NCBI GenBank assembly: GCA_029062895.1
Contig: JAIDPF010000024.1
Span: 1 to 64,000 of the forward strand
Source of the DNA: Lachnospiraceae bacterium
GTDB lineage: Bacteria; Bacillota; Clostridia; Lachnospirales; Lachnospiraceae
DNA length: 64,000 nucleotides
Direction: 5' to 3'
Shown here: in pieces, positions 54,337-64,000 of the stretch
Layout: every line of letters begins with the position of its first letter
Numbering within the stretch: the first letter of the stretch is position 1
Translations under genes and position numbers: made by a program
The notes under the pieces: generated by a model
The model's database searches: none
The model's input: only the letters and a program-made list of their open reading frames with translations
What the model was told of the DNA's origin: nothing

Positions 54337-55122
54337 CTATTTCTTTCTAAGTTCAGCCATTGCGCCATAATGCAAAATTTCAAATTCCTCAGGAGCAATC
54401 TCTTTAAGAAGTTTTCTGTGTTCCTGTTCCCACATTAAAATCTCCTGATCGGTAAGCGATGCGCCAATTCCACGGCATGCTTTCATTCTACCATTCCAAC
54501 TATCACGGGTAAACGGTACTTTTAACGTAAATTCTTCATGATACACAAGTTCAAAATTCTCTTTGTAGCAATCAGGTATGAAGATTTGATGCATGGTTTC
54601 CCCGGCACCGCTCCAATTGGGATTGTACTTTAATACAAGATTTTCGCTAGCTCCTGCGATCTTATCCTCAAAAGGCAGCCATGCCATGTACAAAACAAGA
54701 ATACTTCCCCCTTGTTTCAGCATACGCCAAAGTTTATGCATAACGGTTTCATGGTCAAAGTACCAGAAACATTGACAAGCCGTAATGACATCAAAAGAAT
54801 GGTCACGAAAATCGATATCCTCTGTAGATACGGCATAATACTCTATATTCATATCCTTTGAAAGAATTTTAGCCTGTTCAATCTGGTTCTCTGAAATATC
54901 CGCAGCTATCCACTTTGCCCCATACCGATACATATTTCTGGGCAGAACACCTGTCCCTGTTCCAAGATCAAGAACAACTTGTCCATCTATACACAAATTG
55001 CGGTCAACAACTTTTTGATAGAATTCTTGTGGATAGATGTCACGAAACTTTGCATAATCTAAAGATGTTTTTCCCCAATCGAAAGGTTTTCCGCCATCAA
55101 TATTTTTATCGATCATCTTCAT
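54337..55122 (-). CDS. Class I SAM-dependent methyltransferase
   Basis: 261 aa. SAM-binding motif I VLDLGTGTGVLPRNMY (about 49-64), motif II ADISENQIEQA, and DVITACQCFWYFD in the motif IV position. Resembles the UbiE/Methyltransf_11 group acting on small molecules; no substrate can be inferred. Start ATG 55122 with AGGA about nine bases upstream. Located after argS and separated from it by two hairpins. Confidence 0.88.
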   Translation of the reverse strand: MKMIDKNIDGGKPFDWGKTSLDYAKFRDIYPQEFYQKVVDRNLCIDGQVVLDLGTGTGVLPRNMYRYGAKWIAADISENQIEQAKILSKDMNIEYYAVSTEDIDFRDHSFDVITACQCFWYFDHETVMHKLWRMLKQGGSILVLYMAWLPFEDKIAGASENLVLKYNPNWSGAGETMHQIFIPDCYKENFELVYHEEFTLKVPFTRDSWNGRMKACRGIGASLTDQEILMWEQEHRKLLKEIAPEEFEILHYGAMAELRKK

Positions 55123-55151
55123 GCTAATAATCCTGTCTTTCTAACAGCCTG

Positions 55152-55206
55152 CGAATTTGGGCCGCGGGCACAAATTCGTGATTGAAAAATCTTTGATTTT
55201 TCAATC
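55152..55206 (-). terminator. Two tandem hairpins after argS
   Basis: GATTGAAAAATC-TTT-GATTTTTCAATC (55180-55206, perfect 12-bp stem) and CGAATTTG / CAAATTCG (55152-55178). They begin at the argS stop codon; no long T tract, so attenuation or RNA protection is as likely as strict termination. Confidence 0.6.
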
Positions 55207-56984
55207 TACATCCTTTCCGGTGCCTCAAAACCCAGAAGTTCAATACAGGTCTCCATGATCCTGAGTGCATTCTTAAGCAGAGCAATATAGCCGTCCTGCT
55301 TTCTCTGGTCTTCCTCTGTAAGTATTTTGATTGCATGATAAAAGGAATTGATATCATTTGCCACCTGATAAATGAATGCACATACCTTATGGGGTGCCCT
55401 TTCTTCACTGGCTTCCTCCAGCATAGCGTTAAATCCAGCCAGAGCCATCATCAGTTCTTTCTCAACCTTAGAAGATGGTTCTATACAGGAAACCTCATCG
55501 GGATTGCCGCCCGCCTCCCGGTATTTATTCAGTATCGACTTCATCCTTACCATGGTATAAAGAATATATGGTCCGGTATCTCCTTCAAAGGAAGTAAACC
55601 GTTCGACATCAAAAATATAATCTTTCGCTGCCTGATTAGACAGATCTCCATATTTGACAGCCGCCAGCGCTACCTTCTCTGCCGTACTCTCCGCCTCTTC
55701 CTCCGGCAATTCCTTATTCTCCCTGATCTTTTCAAACATCTGATCTTTGATCTGCTTCAAAAGGTATTCCAGCCGCAACACTCCGCCGTCCCTGGTTTTA
55801 AAAGGTTTCCCGTCCGGACCGTTCATGGTGCCGAATCCAATAAACTGTAATGCCGTTTCGTCCCGCACAATTCCTGTTTTCCTTGCACAGCGGAATACCT
55901 GTTCAAAATGCAGTTCCTGCCGCTTATCCACCACATATACAATGGCGTCCGGCTGATAATCACGTTCTCTTTGGATAATCGTTGCAAGATCCGTTGTTTC
56001 ATAATTGGCCGCGCCGTCTGATTTTAAGATAATACAGGGCGGCAGTTCCTTTTTATCCGTCTCTTTACGGATATCAACAACAAGGGCGCCGTCACTCAGA
56101 TATGCATGTCCTTCCTCTTTCATCTTTTTGACCATATCCGGGATCAGGTCATCCACATCCGATTCCCCATTCCAGAGATCAAAATGGACATCCAGTTTCT
56201 CATAATTTTTCTTAAGATCGTTTACCGACACCTTCAAGATTTGCTTCCATAAAGCCCTGTAGCCCCGCAGTCCGTTCTGCAGCTGCGCCGTCGCCTCCAG
56301 CGCCTGTGCCTTATATTCCTCATCAACTTTACATTTTCCGCTGGCATAAGGATAAATCTCCTCCAGTTCCGCAATGGTAAACGGCGCTTCTTCGGGATAC
56401 TCCCCCTCGTATGTTTCATCAAAATAACAAAGCTGCGGCTTTCTCGCCTTAAGCTCCGTGATAATCTGTCCCATGGGAAGTCCCCAATCCCCCAGATGAA
56501 CATCTCCTATGACTTTATGTCCTGCATAACGGACGATCCGCTTAATGCTTTCCCCGATAATTGCCGGACGCAGATGTCCCACATGAAGCGGCTTTGCCAC
56601 GTTCGGTCCGCCATAATCCAATACCATAGTCTGCGGTGTTTCAGGATTCTCCACACCGTATTTTTCCTGTTTCATCATTTCATTAAAATAATTTAAAACA
56701 AAACTCTCTCGCAAGGTCAGATTTAAAAATCCCGGCATCACAGCCTCAACCGATTGAAAGATCTCCGAACTGCCAAGCTTTCCGGCCACCTCCTCTGCAA
56801 TGGCAAAGGGCGCCTTCTTATATTTTTTTGCTGCCGCCATTGCGCCGTTGCACTGATATTCACAAAGATCCGGACGGTTGCTTAGGGTAACCCTTCCCAG
56901 AGCAGGATCATATCCCGCCTCCTCAAATGCGCGCCGCATTTCTTCTGATATTCTGTCAATAAATTTTTCCATGCCTTTCACCAT
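55206..56984 (-). CDS. argS: Arginyl-tRNA synthetase
   Basis: 592 aa class I synthetase. HIGH-type signature DYGGPNVAKPLHVGHLRPAIIGE, an N-terminal Add-1 domain (about 1-110) and the C-terminal DALR anticodon-binding domain. Typical of the ArgRS branch that lacks a canonical KMSKS. ATG 56984 overlaps the stop codon of queH by seven bases; ATG 56972 is an alternative start. Confidence 0.96.
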   Translation of the reverse strand: MVKGMEKFIDRISEEMRRAFEEAGYDPALGRVTLSNRPDLCEYQCNGAMAAAKKYKKAPFAIAEEVAGKLGSSEIFQSVEAVMPGFLNLTLRESFVLNYFNEMMKQEKYGVENPETPQTMVLDYGGPNVAKPLHVGHLRPAIIGESIKRIVRYAGHKVIGDVHLGDWGLPMGQIITELKARKPQLCYFDETYEGEYPEEAPFTIAELEEIYPYASGKCKVDEEYKAQALEATAQLQNGLRGYRALWKQILKVSVNDLKKNYEKLDVHFDLWNGESDVDDLIPDMVKKMKEEGHAYLSDGALVVDIRKETDKKELPPCIILKSDGAANYETTDLATIIQRERDYQPDAIVYVVDKRQELHFEQVFRCARKTGIVRDETALQFIGFGTMNGPDGKPFKTRDGGVLRLEYLLKQIKDQMFEKIRENKELPEEEAESTAEKVALAAVKYGDLSNQAAKDYIFDVERFTSFEGDTGPYILYTMVRMKSILNKYREAGGNPDEVSCIEPSSKVEKELMMALAGFNAMLEEASEERAPHKVCAFIYQVANDINSFYHAIKILTEEDQRKQDGYIALLKNALRIMETCIELLGFEAPERM

Positions 56985-57670
56985 GCCTTTCTTCTATTCT
57001 TCTGTTCCGGATTTATGGCGTTATTACGCCGCAAGACGTTCTCCCGCTCTTTTCTGGAATACTCGCAGCCGCAGTAATCCTGTCGGTACAGATGATATTC
57101 TCTAGACAGTTCAATGGAGCGTTGATAGCCGTTCTTTTTTTTGAAATCAGACGGCAGAAAGGGAACTCCATATTTCTGTCCCATCCGATTTCCGATCTCA
57201 TTCAGCAAATCTGCATTTTTTAACGGGCTGATGGTTAATGTTGTTGTAAAGAAATCAAATAAATGATCGGCAGCGTAAGAAGCGCTCTTAGATAACCGAA
57301 GCGTAAAACATCTCTGACAGCGTTCTCCGCCTTCCGGACATTCTTCCAAGCCTGCCGCCGCCTTCAGAAAACATTCCGGCTCATAAGGGCCTTCCACCAG
57401 ATGAATATCCCACCGGTGCTCCCGATTCATCGTGTCAATCAGTCGTCTCAGCTCACCAATCCGCTTATCGTATTCCTCCCGTTTTGTAATATTAGGATTA
57501 TAATAATAAACCCAGATATCAAAATGGGGAAAAAGATACTCTAAAACATAGCTGCTGCAGGGTGCGCAGCAGCTATGAAGCAGCAATCGTTTTTTTGTCG
57601 TCAGTTCTTCTATGATGGCATCCAGACGTCTTTGATAATTCTGCCTATTTGCCTTGCACTGTCCTTCCAT
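56978..57670 (-). CDS. queH: Epoxyqueuosine reductase QueH
   Basis: 230 aa. Converts epoxyqueuosine to queuosine in tRNA, the last step of the modification. Cysteine motifs of the family are intact: LLHSCCAPCSSYV (around 33-45), RCQRCF and DYCGCEYSRK, which hold an Fe-S cluster and a second iron. The C-terminus is Arg/Lys-rich. Coupled with argS in an apparent operon of translation genes. Confidence 0.93.
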   Translation of the reverse strand: MEGQCKANRQNYQRRLDAIIEELTTKKRLLLHSCCAPCSSYVLEYLFPHFDIWVYYYNPNITKREEYDKRIGELRRLIDTMNREHRWDIHLVEGPYEPECFLKAAAGLEECPEGGERCQRCFTLRLSKSASYAADHLFDFFTTTLTISPLKNADLLNEIGNRMGQKYGVPFLPSDFKKKNGYQRSIELSREYHLYRQDYCGCEYSRKERENVLRRNNAINPEQKNRRKAW

Positions 57671-57693
57671 ATACCAGATATCCTTTTATCCCA

Positions 57694-59976
57694 TTAAATC
57701 ATCGTATTCGATCCGCAGTAGAGCGCGATATATTCCTCCTCAGGAAGAGGCTTTGAGAAATAGAATCCCTGTACCATACGACAGCCTAGAGCTTTCAATA
57801 TACTCACCTGTTCTTCCGTCTCAACCCCTTCGCACAGTACTTCCATACCGATCCCACTGGATAATTCCACAATCTTTTGCAGAATCCACCTGCTGCGTTC
57901 CGTCGACACACTCTCCGCAAAGAATTCGCGATCAATCTTGACTGTATCAAAGGAAACATCCTTTAACATATTTAAAGAAGAGTATCCCGAACCGAAATCA
58001 TCCATCGCCAGACGAACACCGCACTGTTTCAATTGATTAATGATCTGGATCATATTACTCCTGTCATCCAAAAAGACAGATTCCGTTATCTCCAGCTCGA
58101 TGGCATTTTCCGGCAACTTATATTTTTCAATGATCCTCTTGACATTTGTCACATAATCCGCGCTGTGCAAAAGCATTCTGGACTGATTTACCGAAACGGG
58201 ATACACGGTATTTCCTGCTTCAATCATATCATGCATTTTCTGGCATACCATCTCCAGCATATAGAAATCCAGTTTTTCAATAAATCCGTTATTTTCAAAA
58301 ATCGGAACAAACTCATCCGGATACGAGATGCTTCCGTCATCCCTGACCCACCGCACCAGCGCTTCCGCGCCTGCAATGCGGTTGAGATAGATATCCCACT
58401 TGGGCTGCATATAGACTTTAAATTCTCCATTAGCAAGCGCCTTCTGCATATCGGACTCTATCCGGTCAAGCTTACGCATATTCTGCACGATCTTCTCCGA
58501 ATAATACGCGGTCATTTCACTGTCATCACCCTTCAGCGTCTTTCTGGCGACATTAGCGCGGTCGATCATCTCATCAATATCGTGATCATGCTTACGTATC
58601 TGATAAACGCCTGTTTTAAAACGGATAGGATATTTGATCCCACGCCCTCTGGCATCTTCATTTACGTTTTTCGCCAAACGTTCCAATCGTTGTCCGATTT
58701 CCTTATCGTTTGCTAAAATAGCAAGAAACTGATCGGAATCCATTCTGATGCAGAGTTCCTTCTCTGAAAAAACTGACGCAAAGTTCGTAATACAGGATGT
58801 CAGAATCTCATCTGCCCGAATATGTCCGTATGCTTCGTTGATATACCGGAAATTAACAATATCAAACCGGTAAATGACAAACGGCGTCTCTTTAAATACC
58901 GCCATAATATGAGAAGCAAACTCTTTAAAATAATTGATATTTTTCCCTTTCGTCACGGGATCCTCATAAGCAAGCTTTTCAATCGTAATATTGGCGCGTT
59001 TGGACGTTGCCCATACATAGACGATGATCGCAATCATCAGCACTACAATGATAATACAGGACAGTACGCTTCTAAAAAGCAGCGGCTGAACCTTGTCATC
59101 CACCAGATTGTCGTTATAACAACTGATAAAAAACAAACTGGGAACAGATTTTAACGGATAGTATGAAATCTGCAGACTCTCTGCTCTTCTCGTTTTAATA
59201 GATACAAATCCCGTGTCATTTTCCTTGTAAGCATTGGTCAATGCCTGAACAGCTCTCTTGCTCTCCTCCTTTCCGTCGGAATACTCCAGCATGGAAAGGC
59301 AGAAATCCTCAGAACTCTCCGATACAAATATCGCATCACTGCTCCTTGACATGATGATCCCATTACGATCCGTCAGATAGCACTCTCCCATTTCATTCTG
59401 ATAATTAAATTCACCGCCTTCAAAAATATCCTCCATTTTCATCGTCGCTGTAAGGAATCCATAAGATTTGTCCCTATAATATACAGGAACTGCAATCAAA
59501 ATATACGGCATCCCATCCTCTGACAACATCACCACTCCAGTGTAGGTCCCATTCACCGTTTTCATATGATCCTGCAGTTCTTTCAATGGCTCCCCCAGCG
59601 AACTGGCAGAATACTTTCTATAATGATGATACACATTGCCGTCGTTCCCGACAAACGCCAATGTCTCTAACATACTGAAATGCTCATAATCATTTAATAC
59701 CCCATAGATCTGCGTATTAACATAGGAAGCGGCAGCGCTGCCCATCACACCGGCCGCAGACTCCACTACTTCAACACCGCTTCTGATTGTGGCATCCAGC
59801 TTTTCACCAGAACTGATATGGTGTGCCTGAAAATCCGCCGATATCTCGTCACTGTAGGTGGAACGAAGTGTTGAAACTAAAACAACACAAACTGCAAGGC
59901 ATATGATTAAAATGACCATGCCTATTACCAGCATCTTCATGATTGGCTGCTTCTTTTCTCCAAACCCTTCCTTCAT
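57694..59976 (-). CDS. Cache-type sensor with degenerate GGDEF and intact EAL domain; likely c-di-GMP phosphodiesterase
   Basis: 760 aa. Helix 1 (12-37), a double-Cache-like extracytoplasmic sensor (about 40-300), helix 2 (about 303-327), then GGDEF (about 335-490) with the catalytic motif changed to MDSDQF, and EAL (about 500-755) with EALVRW, ELEITESVF, DDFGSGYSS and KIDREF all present. The cyclase half is therefore probably inactive or regulatory, the phosphodiesterase half active. It could oppose the cyclase at 52132. Confidence 0.93.
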   Translation of the reverse strand: MKEGFGEKKQPIMKMLVIGMVILIICLAVCVVLVSTLRSTYSDEISADFQAHHISSGEKLDATIRSGVEVVESAAGVMGSAAASYVNTQIYGVLNDYEHFSMLETLAFVGNDGNVYHHYRKYSASSLGEPLKELQDHMKTVNGTYTGVVMLSEDGMPYILIAVPVYYRDKSYGFLTATMKMEDIFEGGEFNYQNEMGECYLTDRNGIIMSRSSDAIFVSESSEDFCLSMLEYSDGKEESKRAVQALTNAYKENDTGFVSIKTRRAESLQISYYPLKSVPSLFFISCYNDNLVDDKVQPLLFRSVLSCIIIVVLMIAIIVYVWATSKRANITIEKLAYEDPVTKGKNINYFKEFASHIMAVFKETPFVIYRFDIVNFRYINEAYGHIRADEILTSCITNFASVFSEKELCIRMDSDQFLAILANDKEIGQRLERLAKNVNEDARGRGIKYPIRFKTGVYQIRKHDHDIDEMIDRANVARKTLKGDDSEMTAYYSEKIVQNMRKLDRIESDMQKALANGEFKVYMQPKWDIYLNRIAGAEALVRWVRDDGSISYPDEFVPIFENNGFIEKLDFYMLEMVCQKMHDMIEAGNTVYPVSVNQSRMLLHSADYVTNVKRIIEKYKLPENAIELEITESVFLDDRSNMIQIINQLKQCGVRLAMDDFGSGYSSLNMLKDVSFDTVKIDREFFAESVSTERSRWILQKIVELSSGIGMEVLCEGVETEEQVSILKALGCRMVQGFYFSKPLPEEEYIALYCGSNTMI

Positions 59977-59994
59977 ATATGATCCCTTTCTTTC

Positions 59995-62900
59995 CTAATG
60001 ATTGATCCTTGAAATATCTATCAACGTCAGTTCCCTTTGTTTTTCTTTTGCCTCTAAGCTGGTCAGTAGCGCTTTCGCCGTATCCAGACTAGTCAAACAG
60101 GTGATGCCTGTCTCAATCGCCGTCCGCCGAATCAAAAATCCATCTCTCGATTTATCTCTTCCCTGCGTAGGCGTATCGATCACCAGATCGATCCTATGCC
60201 CTAAGATCAAATCCATCACGGTCGGTGACTCCTGCTGGATCTTATTGACCTTTCTTGCATTGACACCAGCCTCCCTTAAAGCGGCTGCCGTACTTCTTGT
60301 CGCATAGATCGTATAGCCTAACTTTTCAAACCGCCTGCCGATCCCGATTGCCTCACCTTTATCCGCATCCTTTACGGTGATGATCACCTGCTTATGCTTC
60401 GGCAGATCAATCCCAGCGCCGATAAATGCTTTATAAAGGGCTTCATTAAAATCCTTTGCGATTCCAAGACATTCTCCGGTGGATTTCATTTCCGGTCCTA
60501 AACTGATCTCTGCACCCCGGATCTTTTCAAAGGAGAATACCGGCATCTTGATTGCCATATAACCGGCGTCTTTCTGCAGTCCCGGCTCATAGCCAAGTTC
60601 CCTGATGGTTTTCCCCAGAATTACACCTACTGCCAGTTCTACGATCGGGATTCCGGTTACCTTGCTGATATAAGGAACTGTTCTGGAGGATCTGGGATTT
60701 ACTTCGATCACATATACCTCATCATTCATTACGATAAACTGGATATTGATCAATCCCTTCACATGAAGCGCTTTTGCCAGCCTTCCGGAATACTCCACAA
60801 TGGTTTCTTTCACCCGATCGCCTATCGTATGCGCGGGATATACCGAAATACTGTCTCCGGAATGTACGCCGGTACGCTCTACATGTTCCATGATACCGGG
60901 AATCAGAATATCGTTTCCATCACATACGGCATCCACTTCCAACTCTTTTCCCATTAGATATTTATCAATTAAGATCGGATGCTCCTGTGCGTAACGATTG
61001 ATCACCGCCATAAATTCCTCGATCTCCTGATCGGAAATCGCGATCTGCATTCCCTGACCACCAAGAACATAGGAAGGCCTTACCAGTACCGGATAACCCA
61101 GTCTGTTTGCCACCGCCTTCGCTTCCTCAGCCGTATATACCGTTCCCCCTGCAGCTCTTGGAATCTTCGTCTCTTCCAGAATCTTATCAAATAATTCCCG
61201 ATCCTCCGCCGCATCTACGTCCTCCGCTTTCGTTCCAAGGATCGGCACACCCATCTCCATCAGGCTCTTTGTCAGCTTGATCGCCGTCTGCCCACCAAAC
61301 TGTACCACTGCGCCGTCAGGCTTTTCCAGATCTACAATATTCTCCACATCCTCCGGTGTTAACGGTTCAAAATAAAGTTTATCGGCAATATCAAAATCCG
61401 TGCTGACTGTCTCCGGATTGTTATTAACGATGATCGTCTCATAACCCGCTTTTGCAAACGCCCATGTGGCATGCACCGAACAATAGTCAAACTCTACTCC
61501 CTGACCGATACGGATCGGACCGGAACCGAGCACCAGGACTTTCTTTTTAACATCCGAGGAAGTGATAACTTCCGAGGATGTTATGATTGCCTCATTTTCA
61601 CCATCAAAACAAGAGTAATAATACGGTGTTGCAGACTCAAACTCCGCGGCACAGGTATCTACCATTTTAAATGAGGCTTTGATGTCCTTTTCCCTGCGCA
61701 TCTGCTTAATCTGCGTTTCCGTCTTGCCGGAAAGCTTTGCAATCACGCCATCCGGAAACTCCATCCGCTTTGCTTCCCTTAAAAGCTCCTCCGTCAAAGG
61801 CTCTGTCTCCAGCCGGTGTTCCATCTGTGTCAAAATCGCGATCTTATCAATAAACCAGAGATCAATCTTTGTCACATCATGAATCGCATCCTGACATATG
61901 CCTTTTCTAAGCGCTTCCGCAATAATATAGATCCTCAGGTCATCAACGGTCTTTAACCGCTCCAGCAGTTCCTCCTGCGTCATAGCAGTAAAATCATAGC
62001 TTCTAAGCGATTCCGTATGCTGTTCCAGAGAACGGATCGCCTTCATCAGCGCGCCTTCAAAATTGGTACAGATACTCATGACCTCTCCGGTGGCTTTCAT
62101 CTGCGTGGTCAATGTCCTTCTTGCCGTAATGAATTTATCAAAGGGCAGCCTTGGAATCTTCACTACACAATAGTCCAGCGCCGGTTCAAAACTGGCATAA
62201 GTCTTTTTCGTCACTGCATTTGTAATTTCATCCAACGTATACCCCAGTGCAATTTTCGCTGCCACTTTCGCAATCGGATAGCCGGTCGCCTTGGATGCCA
62301 ATGCGGAAGACCTGCTGACTCTGGGATTTACCTCGATCACACAGTATTCAAAACTTTCCGGATGCAGCGCAAACTGTACATTGCATCCTCCCGTAATATC
62401 CAGCGCGCTGATAATATTCAACGCAGCGGTTCGCAGCATCTGGTATTCCTTATCTCCAAGAGTCTGGGAAGGCGCCACTACAATACTGTCACCGGTATGT
62501 ACCCCCACCGGATCAAGATTTTCCATATTACAGACCGTAATCACATTGCCGGCGCTGTCACGCATCACCTCATACTCGATCTCTTTCCATCCCGCGATAC
62601 AGCGTTCCACCAAAACCTGCCCCACACGTGAAAGCCGAAGACCATTTTCCAGAATCTCTTCCAGCTGCATTTGATTATAAGCTATCCCACCGCCGCTGCC
62701 GCCCAGCGTATATGCGGGACGCAACACCACCGGATAACCGATTGTATTCGTAAACGCAATGCCCTCTTCTATGGACTCCACTACTTTAGACGGAGCACAG
62801 GGTTCCCCGATGGCTTCCATGGTATCCTTAAATGCCTGTCTATCCTCTGCCTTCCGAATCGTCTCCGCCGTCGTTCCAAGCAACTTTACATGGTGGCTTG

Positions 62901-63225
62901 CGAGGAATCCCGACTCCTCCAGTTCCATTCCAAGATTGAGCCCGGCCTGACCGCCCATATTAGGTAGAATACTATCCGGCTTTTCTTTTTCTATCAACTG
63001 CTCCAGAACCTCTACTGTCAGCGGTTCTATATAAACACGGTCCGCGATATCCCCGTCGGTCATAATCGTCGCAGGATTGGAATTGATCAGCACGACCTCA
63101 ACGCCCTCTTCCCTTAAAGAACGACATGCCTGCGTCCCTGCATAATCAAACTCCGCCGCCTGACCGATCACAATCGGACCAGAGCCAATCACCAACACTT
63201 TTTTTACATCCGGATTCTTAGGCAT
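59995..63225 (-). CDS. carB: Carbamoyl-phosphate synthase, large subunit
   Basis: 1076 aa. Two ATP-grasp halves: MPKNPDVKKVLVIGSGPIVIGQ at the start, KKVLVLGSGPIRIGQG at the start of the second half, and a C-terminal MGS-like regulatory domain. Makes carbamoyl phosphate from glutamine-derived ammonia, bicarbonate and 2 ATP for pyrimidine and arginine synthesis. Overlaps carA by eight bases. Confidence 0.98.
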   Translation of the reverse strand: MPKNPDVKKVLVIGSGPIVIGQAAEFDYAGTQACRSLREEGVEVVLINSNPATIMTDGDIADRVYIEPLTVEVLEQLIEKEKPDSILPNMGGQAGLNLGMELEESGFLASHHVKLLGTTAETIRKAEDRQAFKDTMEAIGEPCAPSKVVESIEEGIAFTNTIGYPVVLRPAYTLGGSGGGIAYNQMQLEEILENGLRLSRVGQVLVERCIAGWKEIEYEVMRDSAGNVITVCNMENLDPVGVHTGDSIVVAPSQTLGDKEYQMLRTAALNIISALDITGGCNVQFALHPESFEYCVIEVNPRVSRSSALASKATGYPIAKVAAKIALGYTLDEITNAVTKKTYASFEPALDYCVVKIPRLPFDKFITARRTLTTQMKATGEVMSICTNFEGALMKAIRSLEQHTESLRSYDFTAMTQEELLERLKTVDDLRIYIIAEALRKGICQDAIHDVTKIDLWFIDKIAILTQMEHRLETEPLTEELLREAKRMEFPDGVIAKLSGKTETQIKQMRREKDIKASFKMVDTCAAEFESATPYYYSCFDGENEAIITSSEVITSSDVKKKVLVLGSGPIRIGQGVEFDYCSVHATWAFAKAGYETIIVNNNPETVSTDFDIADKLYFEPLTPEDVENIVDLEKPDGAVVQFGGQTAIKLTKSLMEMGVPILGTKAEDVDAAEDRELFDKILEETKIPRAAGGTVYTAEEAKAVANRLGYPVLVRPSYVLGGQGMQIAISDQEIEEFMAVINRYAQEHPILIDKYLMGKELEVDAVCDGNDILIPGIMEHVERTGVHSGDSISVYPAHTIGDRVKETIVEYSGRLAKALHVKGLINIQFIVMNDEVYVIEVNPRSSRTVPYISKVTGIPIVELAVGVILGKTIRELGYEPGLQKDAGYMAIKMPVFSFEKIRGAEISLGPEMKSTGECLGIAKDFNEALYKAFIGAGIDLPKHKQVIITVKDADKGEAIGIGRRFEKLGYTIYATRSTAAALREAGVNARKVNKIQQESPTVMDLILGHRIDLVIDTPTQGRDKSRDGFLIRRTAIETGITCLTSLDTAKALLTSLEAKEKQRELTLIDISRINH

Positions 63226-64000
63226 CTTTCGCCACCTCCATCATAGAGATAAAACGATCAAACAGATAGCCGGAATCCTGCGGTCCCGGACATGCTTCCG
63301 GATGGAACTGTACCGTAAAAATATTCTTTCCCTGATAAGAAAGTCCCTCGTTGGTGCCATCATTGACATTCACAAATGCCGGCACTGCAATCTCTTGATC
63401 CAGATGTTCCACATCCACCACATAACCATGATTCTGGGATGAGATATATACCCTACCCGTCTCCAGATCCTTCACCGGATGATTGCCGCCGCGATGACCA
63501 TATTTCATCTTATGGGTATCCGCCCCTGCTGCCAAAGCCATCAACTGATGTCCCAGACAAATCGCAAAGATCGGCACATCCGCATCGTACAGCTTTCTGA
63601 TCTCTTTGATTGCTTCCTTGCACTCCTTGGGATCTCCCGGTCCGTTGCTTAACATGATCCCGTCCGGATTTTCCTTCAAAATCTCCTCCGCTTTGGTAAA
63701 CGCAGGATAAACAGTCACATCGCAGCCTCTTTTCTGTAAGGATCTTATAATGTTATTCTTTTCCCCAAAATCCAGCAACGCCACCCGTTTCCCGATGCCA
63801 TTCAATTTTTTGATCATGGATGGCGCTTTTCTTTCCTGTGTCCTACTGATATCGCTTCCGGATACCGGTCCATTTTCTTCCAGACGTTTGATCCCCGGAA
63901 TCGTATATTTCTTCTGACAGGTAACTCTGTCTACCACTCCCGTCACCCGATATTCTTTCAACCGCGCAAGCACATCTGACAGATCATACGATTCATTAAC
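63218..64000 (-). CDS. carA: Carbamoyl-phosphate synthase, small subunit (5' end beyond the window)
   Basis: Glutamine amidotransferase subunit. The C-terminal glutaminase is complete: FAICLGHQLMALA (nucleophile Cys) and VQFHPEACPGP (His, Glu). The frame stays open to the window edge (VNESYDLSDVLARLKEY), so about a third of the usual 350-380 aa chain is missing. Upstream of carB, with which it forms the usual operon. Confidence 0.96.
   Translation of the reverse strand, partial: VNESYDLSDVLARLKEYRVTGVVDRVTCQKKYTIPGIKRLEENGPVSGSDISRTQERKAPSMIKKLNGIGKRVALLDFGEKNNIIRSLQKRGCDVTVYPAFTKAEEILKENPDGIMLSNGPGDPKECKEAIKEIRKLYDADVPIFAICLGHQLMALAAGADTHKMKYGHRGGNHPVKDLETGRVYISSQNHGYVVDVEHLDQEIAVPAFVNVNDGTNEGLSYQGKNIFTVQFHPEACPGPQDSGYLFDRFISMMEVAKDA

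Noticed and set aside
57694..59976. Active bifunctional cyclase-phosphodiesterase
   Set aside because: The GGDEF motif is replaced by SDQF-type residues, so only the EAL half is expected to be catalytic.

Overview
The window looks like the chromosome of a Clostridia member, most likely Lachnospiraceae. This is inferred from moderate G+C, strong AGGAGG-type ribosome binding sites, a two-gene SufBC-type Fe-S assembly locus, anaerobic ribonucleotide reductase, ClpC, and several small protein families typical of that group. Most genes are housekeeping and lie on the minus strand. No rRNA, CRISPR array, transposase or phage gene was seen.

Left part (1-10.5 kb): a zinc-ribbon membrane protein, a Maf-HAD fusion, polyphosphate kinase and a Ppx/GppA-HD phosphatase, prephenate dehydratase (pheA) and an ABC-class ATPase. 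The 557-bp gap between ppk1 and the phosphatase gene is filled with palindromic elements. One of them is a 189-bp structured repeat that recurs at 31.8 kb.

Accessory island (about 10.6-21.0 kb), visibly AT-richer than its flanks. It holds an Imm26-like protein, a small helical protein, and a minus-strand cluster in which two GH19/lysozyme-like proteins alternate with two lipoproteins. The first lysozyme-like protein has a helical N-terminal delivery-like domain; the second is an orphan module without it. This reads as a polymorphic toxin-immunity locus aimed at the cell wall. Its upstream end is cut: a truncated gene fragment sits at the junction. Next to it, facing the other way, a manganese (yybP-ykoY) riboswitch with a terminator precedes a MacB/FtsX-type ABC transporter.

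Middle (21-44.9 kb): nitroreductase; pyrB-pyrI; two CobW-type P-loop proteins (one His-rich, one fused to a YcgQ-like domain) beside the SufBC-like pair; small membrane proteins; a SEC-C protein; a GT11 fucosyltransferase; radA; clpC; an SH3 surface protein; the purE-M-N-D operon; an M29 aminopeptidase with a long N-terminal extension; pyrE and pyrF.

Right part (44.9-64 kb): an anaerobic NTP reductase (nrdD) with a thioredoxin-like tail, preceded by a promoter and two NrdR boxes; glgX coupled to a TPR lipoprotein; a tRNA cluster (Arg-His-Gln); a 7TM GGDEF cyclase; a methyltransferase; queH-argS; a Cache-GGDEF-EAL protein; and carA-carB, with carA running off the window. The pyrimidine pathway is thus spread over three places (pyrBI, pyrF/pyrE, carAB). 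The ppk/ppx pair handles polyphosphate, and the two cyclic-di-GMP proteins are probably antagonistic.
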